A program made the translations under genes and the position numbers. From the NCBI RefSeq assembly GCF_040807025.1, contig NC_090967.1:4152001-4216000 (forward strand): a DNA stretch of 64,000 nucleotides. The letters are read 5' to 3'. The notes under the pieces were generated by a model that worked only from the letters and a program-made list of their open reading frames with translations, had not been told where the DNA came from and searched no databases. Positions 13,395-24,500 of the stretch are shown in pieces. Every line of letters begins with the position of its first letter. The first letter of the stretch is position 1. This stretch comes from Struthio camelus (Eukaryota > Chordata > Aves > Struthioniformes > Struthionidae).

Positions 13395-14047
13395 CACAGA
13401 ATCACAGAATGGTTGAGGTTGGAAGGGACCTCTGTGGCTGGTTGCGGTTGGAAGGGACCTCTGTGGCTGGTTGCGGTTGGGAGGGACCTCTGTGGCTGGT
13501 TGAAGCTGGAAGGGACCTCTGGAGATCATCTAGTCCAACCCCCCGCTCAAGCATGGTCCTCTAGAGCATATTGCCCAGGATCGCGTCCAGGCACGTTTTG
13601 AATATCTCCAGCGAAGGAGACTCCACAGCCTCTCTGGGCAACCTGTGCCCGTCCTCTGTCACCCTCACAGCCAAGAAGTTTTTCCTCATGTTCAGATGGA
13701 CCTTCCTGTGTTCCAGTTTGTGCCCGTTGCCTCTTGTCCTGTTGCTGGGCACCACGGAGAAGAGACTGGCCTCATACTCTCGACACCCCCCCTTCAGATA
13801 CTTGTAGACATTGATGAGATCGCCTCTCAGTCTTCTCTTCTCCAGGCTCAACAGGCCCAGCTCCCTCAGCCTTTCTTCAGAGGAGAGGTGCTCCAGTCCC
13901 TTCATCATCTTAGTAGCCCTTCACTGGGCTCGCTCCAGGAGCTCCATGTCTCTCTTGCACTGGGGAGCCCAGAATTGCACACAGGACTCCAGATGTGGCC
14001 TCCCCAGGGCTGAGCAGAGGAGGCGGATCACCTCCCTCCACCTGCTT
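13395..14047 (-). mobile_element. CR1 LINE, 5'-truncated, minus strand
   Basis: Read on the minus strand, this is the last ~650 bp of an avian-type CR1 non-LTR retrotransposon. It holds the C-terminal part of the reverse-transcriptase ORF (from about [17 protein letters not shown] through [20 protein letters not shown] and NLMNMRKNF-like sequence to [14 protein letters not shown]), then a short 3' tail ending in ATTCTGTGATTCTGTG. It is severely 5' truncated, as is usual for CR1. The coding part is interrupted by one in-frame TGA after ELLERAQ, the same stop as in the copy at 33-34.6 kb. The 3' end carries four tandem 29-bp units. The copy looks young because it remains very similar to the second copy. 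Confidence 0.95.
13403..13518 (-). repeat. 29-bp tandem array in the CR1 3' end (4 units)
   Basis: Four head-to-tail 29-bp units (4 x 29 = 116 bp, no indels) of the CR1 3' sequence, minus-strand consensus beginning AGGTCCCTTCCAAC and ending CAGCCACAG. The terminal unit runs into the normal CR1 tail. An ordinary CR1 has one such segment. The same site is expanded to 13 units in the CR1 at 33.2-34.6 kb. Confidence 0.95.
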
Positions 14048-16039
14048 AAAAAAAAACAAAACGAAATAACCAGCCAGGTGCTCTGGACAGTTGACACCAC
14101 GGTGCCACCATGGCCTAGTGCCAGCCAGTGGCAGTGGCCGTCGGCCCGCGGCGGCTGGGGCGACGGGGCTGAGAGCATCCGTTGGACATGCGCGGCAGGA
14201 CGGGCTGGAAGCAGAGGCCGATGCTGCCCGCGGGGACGTTACTCGAGGTTGCTCCTCCTGGCCGGATGCGCCCGAGAGGCCCCACACCCGTCCGCTCGCT
14301 TAAACCCGGTGCAAAACATCCGCGTTTGGGACCGCTGGCAGGGAACCGAGGAGGTGCGAAACGGCGGGTGGCAGCGAGCGCGATGCTTCTCGGGGGCGAA
14401 TTATCACCGCGGGGATGGCTGGGGGCTGAACCATCCCGCTCCCCCTAAAAAAAAAAAAAAGGGATGCGGGCACAGGGAAAAGCAAAACGACGGCGCTCCC
14501 GCCGCGCAGCCCGCGCGGGAGGATAAAGGGCGTCATAAAAACCACGATTAGATTTATTCTGCCGCGTTTCCAGGCAGACCCCGCTCATAACTCACGGGCT
14601 GCAGGTGGGGCTTTGCCAAGCAGAGACCCGACCGATAGGAGGCCCCTCGGGAACTACTTCCCACCAGGAATTTCTTGGCAAGGTCCCAATTTTGCATCAA
14701 AACTCCTCCGGGCTGGCGTTTCGGCCGGGTCGGCAGCGCGCGTGCAGTCGAGTCCCTGCCGGGCGGTGGGAAGGTGGAGAACGGCCGGTGGCAGGAGGAG
14801 CAGGGCTGGGGCGTTTACACCCCCTTTTTGAAAAATGCCTTCTAGCTACTATTTTTGGTTTTTTTTTTTTTTTTAAAAAAAGGAGGGCTGGGAGCGCGGG
14901 GCAGCCCCGTGCCGGCGGCTGCCGAGCCTCTTGCTCACCCGCGGTGGGGGGGGTTAGCTCTGCTTTGGCTCCCGCGGAAAAACTTTTAAGCCTGTTTTAT
15001 GGCAGGCAGATCTGGCCCGAAGCCTTTTCCCCTCCCCAGAGACTTGATGAGAAAGTCATTATTTTGCTAATTTTGTTGATGCTTTGTGTAAGAGTTGCCA
15101 TGACTCTCTCACCGCTCCTCCCCCCCCCCACCAAAAACCCCGGGATGCTTCTCCCGGCCTGGAAACCGGGGCGCTGGGGCAGCCAACGGCGCCCACCCCG
15201 GTGGGGGACGCGGCTGCTCCCGGGGACCTGCCGGGGCCCCGCAGCCCATGCCGGCCCCCCGCGCCCCTGTCGCCCCTCTCTGCTGACGCTCGCGGCGCTT
15301 CCCATCGTTTTGCCGCCGGCCCCGTGTTTTTCCCACGGGGGACGACTCCGGGTATCCGAAGTTTCTCGGCCCCTTAGGATACGGGGACGAGGTTCCCGTC
15401 GGCCCGGCTGGGCGGCCCCCAGGCTCCCCGCGGCCGCTGGCATCGCTCCGCTCCCTCCCTAAGCGGTTCGGCAGACTGCACAGCTGCTCTTGATGAAAAG
15501 CATCCCGCAAAAAGCCAACGAGCAGCCACCAGGCTGAGCCGCGGCCTCTTTTAATGCCGTTTTCCCTGCGGTTTGGAATATCCTTTTTCTGAAAGGAAGC
15601 AAGAACTCCCCCCCCCCCCATCACCCGCCCCCCGGATTGAAATGATTTGATTTGATCCCGTCATTTTCTTACATTCCCGAGCGCTCGGCTCTGGCATCCC
15701 GGGGCGTTTCGACGGGCGGGAACGGGGCCCCCGCGAGCCGGGAGGCTGCCAAGAGAGTCAGAGCCGGGCAGGCGACACCGTCTGTCCCCGCCGCCGCCTG
15801 GCTCGTGCCGCGTCCTCGACGCCTGCGGCCCGCGGGGGCTGACGCCCGCCTCGTCCCGCCGGCGGCTCAGCGGGAACCGCGGCAAAAGCCGTCCCGTCCG
15901 TCGGGCCGCGGCGTTCGCCCTCGCTCGCGCTTTTGCCAGCCGTAATCTCGCAGTCGCCTCCTCCGGGGAGGGCGTTTTAGCCGGCGCGGCCGGCCGGAGC
16001 CAGCCCGAGGCTCGCGCCCGCCCTGGACCGCTCCAGCTC
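14048..16039. other. GC-rich region, no gene recognised
   Basis: High-GC sequence with homopolymer runs (A run near 14,447, T run near 14,860, C runs near 15,120 and 15,608). Overlapping open frames are compositional. No domain, splice pattern or RNA gene was recognised. Confidence 0.45.
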
Positions 16040-16280
16040 CTTCCAGGATGGTTGTATTTTATCTGTGGCGCTCTGTAAGGATTTTGTTCCGTCATCCTGG
16101 AATTTTTATGACTCCTTTGTGTGTATATAATGCGATTGCCCTGGAACGGGGGGGAGATTAATCATCGTTGCCTTGTTAGTTTTCAGGAATTTTTAATGTC
16201 CATGTTTTTGTTCATCTGTCATGCCCGAATGTGGGGTCCGTGGGCTCTTTGATGTTTCAAATGACTTAATGGCTTAGGTT
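16040..16280. promoter_or_regulatory. Candidate conserved noncoding element
   Basis: AT-rich island in GC-rich DNA with GTGTATATAATGCGATTG, GAGATTAATCATCG (paired homeodomain-like cores), GGAATTTTTAATGTCC and ATGACTTAATGGC. No open frame of interest. Reads like an enhancer core; conservation is untested. Confidence 0.35.
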
Positions 16281-17934
16281 TCTCGCCCTCAGCGCTTACG
16301 GACACTTGTTCATAGCGGATTCGGAGCGCGACGTTACGGACCATGCGTTATTCCGGGCCGGTTTTCGCCCCGGTCCGGCGCGTCGCAGCATCTCATCTCG
16401 CTGCAGCCCGCGCGCCCGACCTCGGCAGCTGCCGCGGGGCCGACGGAGCGAGCGAGGCTGGGAGAGGCAACGCTAACCCGCGAGGTGCCCTGCGATTTCG
16501 GGGCTCTTTGAAGAAGACGTCCGAGAGGTCGGGGCGCAAGCGGACGGCCGCGTCCCCGGGGGGCAAAACCGGCTCGGCGGCTTCCCTCGGCCAAATGTCT
16601 TATTTTTTGGAGGGGGGGGAACCGCCGCCGCCGCTTGCTGCATGCTCCCACCTGGGGCAGGAGTTGATGCTCTGGCAGTCGTACGGGTGATTTTAGGCGG
16701 AAGATGCTGAGAATCAGCCGTGGGGGATGCGGGGGACGGACGGGGCGCAGGCGGGCTGCGGCGGAGGCCGGACCGGCGGACCGAGGTGTTTGCTGGGTGA
16801 CTTCAAACACATCAGACAGGTCCCCAGGAAAACGACAGGTCGGGTAAACGCTGCAAACGGGCCGGGTGGCCCCGCGAAGGCCCGGCGCCGTCGTGCGCTT
16901 GAGTCGCTGCTCTGGATGGCTTTCGCGGGCGCCTTTCCTCCCTCCGGGTTTTGCATTGAGACGTTTGCCGAGCAGCTGCCGGCGTTTTCGCGCGGACGGA
17001 CGGGAAGTTGCACGCCCCTTCCCGCAGCCCCCTCACAGGGACCGGGGGCACCCGTGGGTGCCGCCAGCCGGGCTCCCTGGACCGCTCCCGGGAAACGCTC
17101 CCAGCCCAGCAAGGTCGCCGGGATCCCAGAGCCCCGGCGAACCCCTCGGGCCCCGGCATAGGGCTAAAGCAAACACTCCCAGCGTATTAATACTTGCAAA
17201 AACAAACGCTGGGGAGGCGGGAGAGGGAACGAGCCAGTCGTTATGGGAGCGCTAAGCCTCTCCCGGCCTCGGATCGCGCCCTCCCCGATGGGCATCTCTC
17301 CCCGTGAACCTCCCCACCGCTGCCGGGAAGCGCCGGGAGAGGCGACACGCCGTCTCTGGGCCTGCTCGCCGGCTTGTTTTTAAGGGCAGCTACTCACCTG
17401 CCTCATGGGGAGTGAAAGGAGGGAGGGAGCGCTCACGCAGGATGCTCCGCTGCGGAGCAAAAGGCCCCAGCACCGCCGTGGGGCGGGCGGCACGGCGTTT
17501 CGGCGAGGGCTCTTTTTTTGGATATTCCTGGCTTCCCACTGGAAAGCTTCGCCCAGCTCCAAATCTGGTACGGCGGCGTCTTCCTGAGTTTGTAGAGGGG
17601 CTGCAAGGAAAGCACAGAGAGAGGTGGGTGCTGTCCGTACCCACAGGCTGGCCGTTAACTCTGAAGAGTAATGATGTCAGGGCAAACAGCAGCAACAACC
17701 GCCTTCTTTCTAACGCAACCCACGAGAAGGAGAAGCAGTGATACCTCCCGCTTTGCTTTGTAAACCAGAGGGAATTATCTTTCCGTAGCCATTGCCCAAG
17801 CAGGTGACTGCAGTTACGTAGCTGCAGGGAGCCAGGCGCGGTTGCGGCCACTGCCTACAGCCCGTCCCACCGAAGCTCGGTGGCACCTCTGGAGCAGGGC
17901 CACCACTTAGCATTTCAAGGGTCCAGAGGCGCAG
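16281..17934. other. GC-rich region, no gene recognised
   Basis: High CpG content. Open frames on both strands are low-complexity and mutually overlapping. No recognisable feature. Confidence 0.45.
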
Positions 17935-18060
17935 ATTTGCCTTAAATTACAAATCGTTTCTTGTAGGATTTACATTCCTCGACGTTGGCCTTTCCGTAGT
18001 TGACCTGGATTTATTTATTGTTAGAAATAACTTCTCCCGACAGCGCGCCTTTGTCATGTT
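17935..18060. promoter_or_regulatory. Candidate conserved noncoding element
   Basis: Short AT-rich island with TTAAATTACAAATCG, GGATTTACATTCC and TTTATTTATTGTTAG (forkhead-like) motifs. The call rests only on motif clustering and composition contrast. Confidence 0.25.
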
Positions 18061-18705
18061 AGAGCATCGCTGCAGCTGAGTCTGGGGGGCAGGAGCGGGT
18101 AGCCAGGATGTGCGTCGCCCCGGTCCTCCACCGTCCCCCAGCCTTCGAGCCCCGCGCGGCCGGGGTGAGTTACAGGTGTGTTTGTGTGCGGATGCTGAAA
18201 AGGACCCTCAGCTTTGGGCTGCTCCAAACCATTTCCTAATTTTCCTGAAATCAAGAAGTTGCAAAAGAAAATAACCCTTTGGGAACAGACAGGATGGCAC
18301 AACTCCAGAATACAACTTTGCACATGAAAAGCATTTGTTTTTTCTCTTAAACTGGCAAAACAGGCATTTAATACAAATCTTTGGGGGAATGTGATGCACT
18401 TCTGGGATTTTTAGCCCCTGCACTGCCTGTCCTGCGTGCAAATCCTGATCCTGCTCTTGGTGCATCCTCGGTGTGCAGATCCTGTACAGGGAAAGCCCTG
18501 GTGCTGTGCTCGGGTTTGCTGTGCCTGCGAATTCATTGAACAGCCACAGCATAGCCTCGCTGAGAACTGTTTGAGACGTGACCTACTGAAATCCTGCCCT
18601 GGACTAACACCGGAGTGGTTTAAAGCTTCCAGGTCGAGACTCTGCAGATGCCAGGGCAAGTCTGCAAACACACATAACACTGGGCACAGGCGATGCTGTG
18701 CTGTG
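18061..18705. other. No gene recognised
   Basis: Sequence leading into the minisatellite cluster. A long open frame crosses it on the plus strand (from 18,436), but it owes its length to the downstream arrays and contains no recognised domain. Confidence 0.4.
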
Positions 18706-19167
18706 GGGAGGGATGCGGGAGGTTTGGGTACTGCTGCAGGGAGGGATGCGGGAGGTTCAGGTACTGCTGCAGGGAGGGATGCGGGAGGTTTGGCTACTGC
18801 CATGGGGAGGGATGCGGGAGGTTTGGGTACTGCTGCAGGGAGGGATGCGGGAGGTTCAGGTACTGCTGCAGGGAGGGATGCGGGAGGTTTGGCTACTGCC
18901 ATGGGGAGGGATGCGGGAGGTTCAGGTACTGCTGCAGGGAGGGATGCGGGAGGTTTGGCTACTGCCATGGGGAGGGATGCGGGAGGTTCAGGTACTGCCA
19001 CAGGGAGGGATGCAGGAGGTTCAGGTGCTGCCGTGGGGAGGGATGCGGGAGGTTTGGGTACCACTGCGGGCAGGGATGCGGGAGGTTTGGGTACCACTGC
19101 GGGCAGGGATGTGGGAGGTTTGGGTACCACTGCGGGGAGGGATGCGGGAGGTTTGGGTACTGCCGTG
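18706..19167. repeat. Minisatellite A: 14 x 33 bp
   Basis: Exactly fourteen 33-bp units with no indels, consensus beginning GGGAGGGATGCGGGAGG. The unit length is a multiple of three, so both strands stay open: GRDAGGLGTAA repeats on plus, PASLPxAVPxPP repeats on minus. Variant units occur in a repeating order (types A-B-C-A-B-C-B-C), so a 99-bp higher-order period was copied. Most likely noncoding; a proline-rich minus-strand protein is an unsupported alternative. Confidence 0.9.
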
Positions 19168-19334
19168 GGGAGAGATGTGTCCTGCAGCTCCGGTGAGCCT
19201 GGTGCCCGTTGTGCAGCCTCTCTGGCTGGGACTTGGGCACTGGGCTTCAGGGGCAGGATCGGGGAATCTAGAGTGGGGATCGGGGGAATCTGGGATCTGT
19301 ACAGGCAATCCAGGGGCCGGAGTAGGGGATTCAG

Positions 19335-20205
19335 GGAGGCAGGACCAGGGAATCCAAGGAGGCAGGACCGGGAGATCGGGGAGGCAGGACTGGGAGATCG
19401 GGGAGGCGGGACCAGGGGATCCAGGGGGGAAAGATTGGGGGATCCGGGGGGAGGCAGGACCGGGAGATCTGGGGGGGCAGGACCAGGGGATCGGCGGGGG
19501 CAGGAATGGGGGATCTGGGTAGGGGCAGGACCGAGGGATCCGGGGTGGGGGGCAGAAGTGGGAGATATGGGGAGGGGCAGGACCGAGGGGATCCGGGGGG
19601 GGCAGGACCGGGGGATCCGAGGGGAGGCAGGACGAGGGGATCCGGGGGAGGGCAGGACGAGGGGATCCGGGGCGGGGGGCAGGACCGGGGGATCCGGGGG
19701 GGCAGGACCAGGGATCCGAGGGGAGGCAGGACCGGGGGATCCGGGGGGGCAGGACCAGGGATCCGAGGGGAGGCAGGACCGGGGGATCCGGGGGGGCAGG
19801 ACCAGGGATCCGAGGGGAGGCAGGACCGGGGGATCCGGGGGGAGGCAGGACGAGGGGATCCGGGGGGGCAGGACCAGGGATCCGAGGGGAGGCAGGACCG
19901 GGGGATCCGGGGGGGCAGGACCAGGGATCCGAGGGGAGGCAGGACCGGGGGATCCGGGGGGCAGGACCAGGGATCCGAGGGGAGGCAGGACCGGGGGATC
20001 CGGGGGGGCAGGACCGGGGGATCCGGGGGGGCAGGACCAGGGATCCGAGGGGAGGCAGGACCGGGGGATCCGGGGGGCAGGACCGGGGCTCCGGGGGGGC
20101 AGGACCAGGGATCCGAGGGGAGGCAGGACCGGGGGATCCGGGGGGCAGGACCGGGGCTCCGGGGGGGCAGGACCAGGGATCCGAGGGGAGGCAGGACCGG
20201 GGCTC
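19335..20205. repeat. Minisatellite B: GC-rich 23/24-bp units, ~47-bp dimer
   Basis: About 870 bp built from GGCAGGACCGGGGGATCCGG-type units. In the distal half they alternate with a CAGGACCAGGGATCCGAGG variant, giving a dimeric period of about 47 bp. Every unit carries a BamHI-type GGATCC. The purine-rich plus strand has few stops. G runs in every unit predict G-quadruplex formation. Confidence 0.9.
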
Positions 20206-20870
20206 CGGCTGCGGCTGCGGCCCGGCGGGGCGGGCGGGGGCCGCTCCGCGGCTGGAGGCGGCCACCGTCCCCTGCGAGGCAGCCGCGGACGCGCCTGGCC
20301 GCGGGCGCGCACGGACGGGAGCGGCACCAGCCCCGGCACCGGCACCGGAGCGGCACACGGCGGCTCGGCGGCACCGGACCGGTCCGGACCGGACCGGGAG
20401 AAGGGGAGGCGGGTAGAGAGGGGTGTTTGCGGGCAGCAGCAACGCGGGCGGCCGCTCGGGGCAGCTCTCCGGCGGCACCGGCCGCGGCACCGGAGCGCAG
20501 CCCGGCTCGGGACCGGGCGGAGGCGGGGCCCGGCCCGCTCCAAACCCGCCCCCCGCCGCGGGCAGGAGGCGGCGGCCGGGCTCCCCCCCCCCCCCCCGCC
20601 CGCTCCCTCCGCCGCCGCCGCCGCGCCGAGCGGTGCCGGACCGAACCGCTCTGCCTCTGGCTCATGGCGGCCCCCGGCCCCACGCGTGTCCCCGGCCCGG
20701 TGCCGGTACGGAGTCGCCGCTGAGCGCTGCGCTTCGGCTCGGCGCCCAGGTAAGCCCCGCGGGTAGCCCCGGCTCGGCCCGACCCGGAGCGGCAGCGCCG
20801 AGCACCTGCCCGGCTCGGGGGACGGCTGCTGCCCCTCTCCCGGAGCCGCCGCGGCGCCGGGGGGAGCCCC
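20206..20870 (+). promoter_or_regulatory. CpG island with candidate first exon and splice donor
   Basis: Dense CpG sequence with GGACCGGTCCGGACCGG-type GC-box context, lying between two minisatellites. On the plus strand a near-perfect donor, CCCAG|GTAAGCCCC, places an exon end at 20,749. A short frame opens upstream at an ATG at 20,664 (MAAPGPTRV...) and stops before the donor, so an exon here would be mostly untranslated. It could start a noncoding RNA or a distal NRTN leader; no downstream acceptor can be assigned. Confidence 0.4.
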
Positions 20871-21114
20871 CGGGAGGGGCGGCCGGAGACCCCCGGGAGG
20901 GGCGGCCGGAGTCCGCGGGGAGGGACGGCCGGAGCCCCGGGGAGGGGGGGCCGGAGACCCCCGGGGAGGGGCGGCCGGAGTCCGCGGGGAGGGGCGGCCA
21001 GAGACCCCGGGGAGGGACGGCCGGAGACCCCCGGGAAGGGCGGCCGGAGACCCCCGGGAGGGGCGGCCGGAGTCCGCGGGGAGGGGCGGCCGGAGACCCC
21101 CGGGAGGGACCCCC
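20871..21114. repeat. Minisatellite C: ~24-bp GC-rich units
   Basis: About ten units of GGGAGGGGCGGCCGGAGACC type, mostly 24 bp, some shortened. Each unit holds a GGGGCGG GC-box-like core, so the array could act as a run of SP/KLF sites beside the CpG island. Confidence 0.9.
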
Positions 21115-21639
21115 CTGAGTCCCGCCAGGAGGGACCACTTGGCCGCTTTGCGTTTCCAGCGCCGCGGGGCTGATGCGGGGAGGAGACGCTGCAGAGGTTT
21201 GGGGGGCCCCCCGGGAAGCGGGGAGCAGAAGCAGCCGCCGCAGAGGCAGGAGCTGGCCCCCGGCCGCCCACCTCCCGCTCGGTGGCGGCGAGGCCTTCGC
21301 GGCTGCCCGCGGAGTTTGCTTCATACTTGGAGACCGTCCCGCCGCGCCAGGAACGCCAACCCGGCGAGGACGGCTCCGGGTGCAGCGTGGGCACGCGAAG
21401 GGGGAAAAGAGGCGTCCTGTCTAAATATTAGTTTAAGAAACGGAAGGATCTGCGGCTGCTCTGTGCCTGCGGCTGCAACCCTGTCACCTTCGCGCGGCTC
21501 GAGCACGCAGCTTTCAGCTGCCTCCGAAGTTGTAGCAATTATCTCCAGAGTTTAGCAGGAACCGGGAGGCAAATTTCACCCCGGTATTGAGGGAGGGAAT
21601 TTCCCACCCTTGCTGCGGGCTCTATGAAAGGTTTAAAAA
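21115..21639. other. No gene recognised
   Basis: GC-rich flank of the CpG island. No recognisable exon or repeat. Confidence 0.4.
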
Positions 21640-21790
21640 AAACAGCCTAGACCTCAGATGTCTTTATTGCACATATATGGTAGCTTGTAGCCAGCACTGA
21701 TTTAAATCCTATCATTGCTCCGGGAGCCAATCCGCAATTAGGCGCTGGGTCGAGGGCATGCTTTATCGCGGCGGGAGAGGCGGCTGATGG
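21640..21790. promoter_or_regulatory. Candidate conserved noncoding element
   Basis: Lower-GC block with GTCTTTATTGCACATATATGG, TGATTTAAATCC and CCGCAATTAGGCGC, including a CATATATGG serum-response-like core. Regulatory role inferred only from motif clustering. Confidence 0.3.
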
Positions 21791-24379
21791 CGGTCGGAAG
21801 CGGCGCGGGAGCGTTGGGCGCGTGCCGAGGCCGCGGGGCCGAAGCGCAGCTCACCTGCGGCTCCTGCATTCGGGCACCGAGGTTGGCGCGTGCTGCTAAG
21901 GGCAGACGTAGGGATCCTCGTACAAGGTTTTAGGCAGCTTGAGCTCTTTTTTTTTTTTTTTTTTTTTTTCCTTTAAACCTACTTGTTTTAACTGGACTTC
22001 GAGGTCCTCAAAGCCCTTCGCACCGGACCGCTGCGCTTTGCGGCACCGACTCCGGGGCTGCAAGCAGAGCGAGCGCTGCCTCGCTGCACCGGAGACGTCT
22101 TTCGCTCCGGCATGCCGAGGTGCCCCGGCACGAGCATCCTCGGTGGCCTGACCCTGCCGCCCGCCCAGCGGCCGGAAGGAGGCTCCCGGCTCCTTGGGTG
22201 CCGCGGTCGCCAGCAGGTCCAGGGGTGCGGGAGGAAACGCGAGACGTTCCTATTTAACGCAGAGCTTTAAATAGCACCGGATCCCGACGTGCTTGCTCGG
22301 TTCTGGTCCGGCTCGTGCCTTGCCTTGAGGAAGGGGTAGAGGAGGTGCAACGCGGCCCGCGCTGCCGCCGCGTGGGGCACCCAGCCGCACGGAGGGTGCC
22401 GGGCTCTCGCTTTGCCATCGGTCCCGGTTTTGTGGCAGCTCCGGGACGCGGAGCGGCGAAGGAGGCCGGGGTACCTGGAAAAGCAGCAGCCCAGCTTTGG
22501 GGCAGCTCTTGGTTTCCAGCGAAGGTGACTTGGGGAGAGCCCAGCACCTTTCAGACCTTGCAGGATGCAGCCCCTGAGCTGGGCTGTGGACGGAGACAAC
22601 CGGTCCAGTCTGCTGTAATGCAGCCGGGGGTAAACGCGGGTCCTGGCTCTGCTCCGGCGTCGCATCTCCCACCCCGGGCAATGCAGCTGAGCGGGCAGAC
22701 GGGGTGCTGGGTGCCCCGGGACGCGGGTCCCCTGGGTGTCCGCTGTGCCTGGGAAGCGCCGCGGTGCTGGGTGGCGGAGCAGGCCCGGCTCTGGCTGCAC
22801 TGGGTGCCCTCCCACGGTGCAGACGCGAATCACAGCTCGCCGCTCGGCTCTTTCCCTGCTCTCCAAGTAAAACACCCCTCCTAGGGCTGCCGTGGTGCTG
22901 CTCTCCCACGGACGTGTTGGACTCGGGGATTTCACAGCATGCTTTTACAGGTGGTTTCTGGCTTTGGGGGACTGCAAGGCAGGATCTAACATTTGCAATG
23001 CTCCCTCTTGCCTAAGCGAATCTCCGTCCTGCCAGAGTGCCTGCATTGCTTTTGCCGTGCAGGTCTGCGCTGGTGCGGTTGCATTTTTTTCCCCCCCGCA
23101 GCGCTGCAGGCGCTTTCATCGCTGGTCTGAGCTAAAGCACATGTGCAAAACCGCGCTTCCAGGAACCGGCTCCTTGCTAAGCCCAGCGAGTGGCACGGCT
23201 CCCGGAGGAGAGCGGCGAGGACCAGGGCACCGGCCAGCCCCTTCTCTTCCCTCTGCTTCGGGGCTGCCGTGGGATCGTTCGACCAAAGGCGCTCGCGCGG
23301 CCGGCCCGTCGGCGCTGCCGTGTGCCGGGGCGAGCAGCCGCTCTGACGTTAGCCCTGCTCCAGGCAGGCGGGTGGATCGGAGACCGGAGGTCCCATCCGA
23401 CCTTGCTTTTCCTCTCATCTTGGAGGGGTCTCTCCCTGTTCAATTTGGAAGAAACAGAGAGAAACCCGAAGTTATTTCTCTGGGGGTCGGTTGTAGAGCG
23501 TCACCTCGGATTCACACCAGCTGCCGGGGTGCAAAATAACTCTACTGACTTCCTTCTGGTTGCGCTGGCGGTGGTGCAGAGATGCTCACGCGAACTCTCG
23601 TGTAGAGAAGCATCCCGAGGGCGACAGGATGAACCAACCCCCTTCCCCGTTGCCCCGGGGAGAGAAGTGTCGCAAGCGGTTTCATTTCCATTGCTGCCGC
23701 CAGGCAAAATCCAAAGCGGTCTCGCTTTATCGCTTAGCAGCCAACGATCTAAACCGAAACAAATCGCCCTGCAAGCGCCCCGTTCTCAAACGATGGCTTA
23801 GAGCACGACCTCCGTTAGCGCTGATGCTGCAGGCAGCATCGCTCGCTAACTCCTGCGTGGGCACGTGGGGTTTGCCGGAGAGGGGCTCCGGGTTTTTGGA
23901 GAGCCCCTTGGCTTTGCCTCGTCCCGTTGTCGTTTTGGGCAGCGGCTGCGGCTGCGTCAGGCGGAGGTGCGCGAGGCCGAAGCGGTCCCCGAGCCCGGCC
24001 CTCCTGACGGAGGAAAAGCTCGAGCGTGTCCTGCGAGGAGCTGAACGAATGCCAACGCTCGTAGTTTATTTAAAGCAAGCAGACGCTCCTTGGGATTTTG
24101 GGGAGGGAGCGAGCAAACCGATAAACGCGTTTTCAGAGTCCGAGGAGGTGGGAGCCGCTTACGGGGCCCCCTCCATCCTGCCGGCACCCACGGGTGCTGC
24201 AGCCCCGCTCCCGACACCTGCGCCGCGGAGCACCTCCGCTTTTACCCGCTCCGCATCCGGGCCCGGAAACGGAGCAAAACTCGGCGGGTTGGGAAAACGA
24301 GCAACGGGCGCTCGAATCCCGGGGCAGGAAATGAGCTTCTGCACGGCTTTTGGTGGCTTCCTCGCCTTTAATAATGTTG
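21791..24379. other. GC-rich region, no gene recognised
   Basis: High-GC sequence with a ~23-base T run near 21,947. Several open frames of 150-220 codons on both strands overlap one another and have no recognisable domain. I see no gene. Confidence 0.45.
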
Positions 24380-24500
24380 TTCTTGGCCGGGACCTGACGG
24401 CGCTGGCTGGGAACATATGGCGTATTTATTGCCGGCTGTTGGTGCTCCCTGACCCTCCCCTATAAAACATCGGGGCCGCTTCGCTCGGCGAGGACGGCCG
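24380..24500 (+). promoter_or_regulatory. TATA-type promoter candidate
   Basis: A canonical TATAAAA lies at 24,461-24,467, flanked by CCCTCCCC upstream and GC-rich sequence with CpGs downstream, as in a TATA promoter firing near 24,490 on the plus strand. An upstream AT-rich GGCGTATTTATTGCCGG is a palindrome-like element. No gene product can be assigned. Confidence 0.3.

Noticed and set aside
18706-19167. CRISPR-like regular direct repeats
   Set aside because: Units are contiguous with no unique spacers, and the genome is vertebrate.
18411-20766. Antiparallel open frames of over 700 codons
   Set aside because: They run through minisatellites whose unit lengths and composition keep frames open. 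No recognised domain or start context. Kept only as a finding to check.
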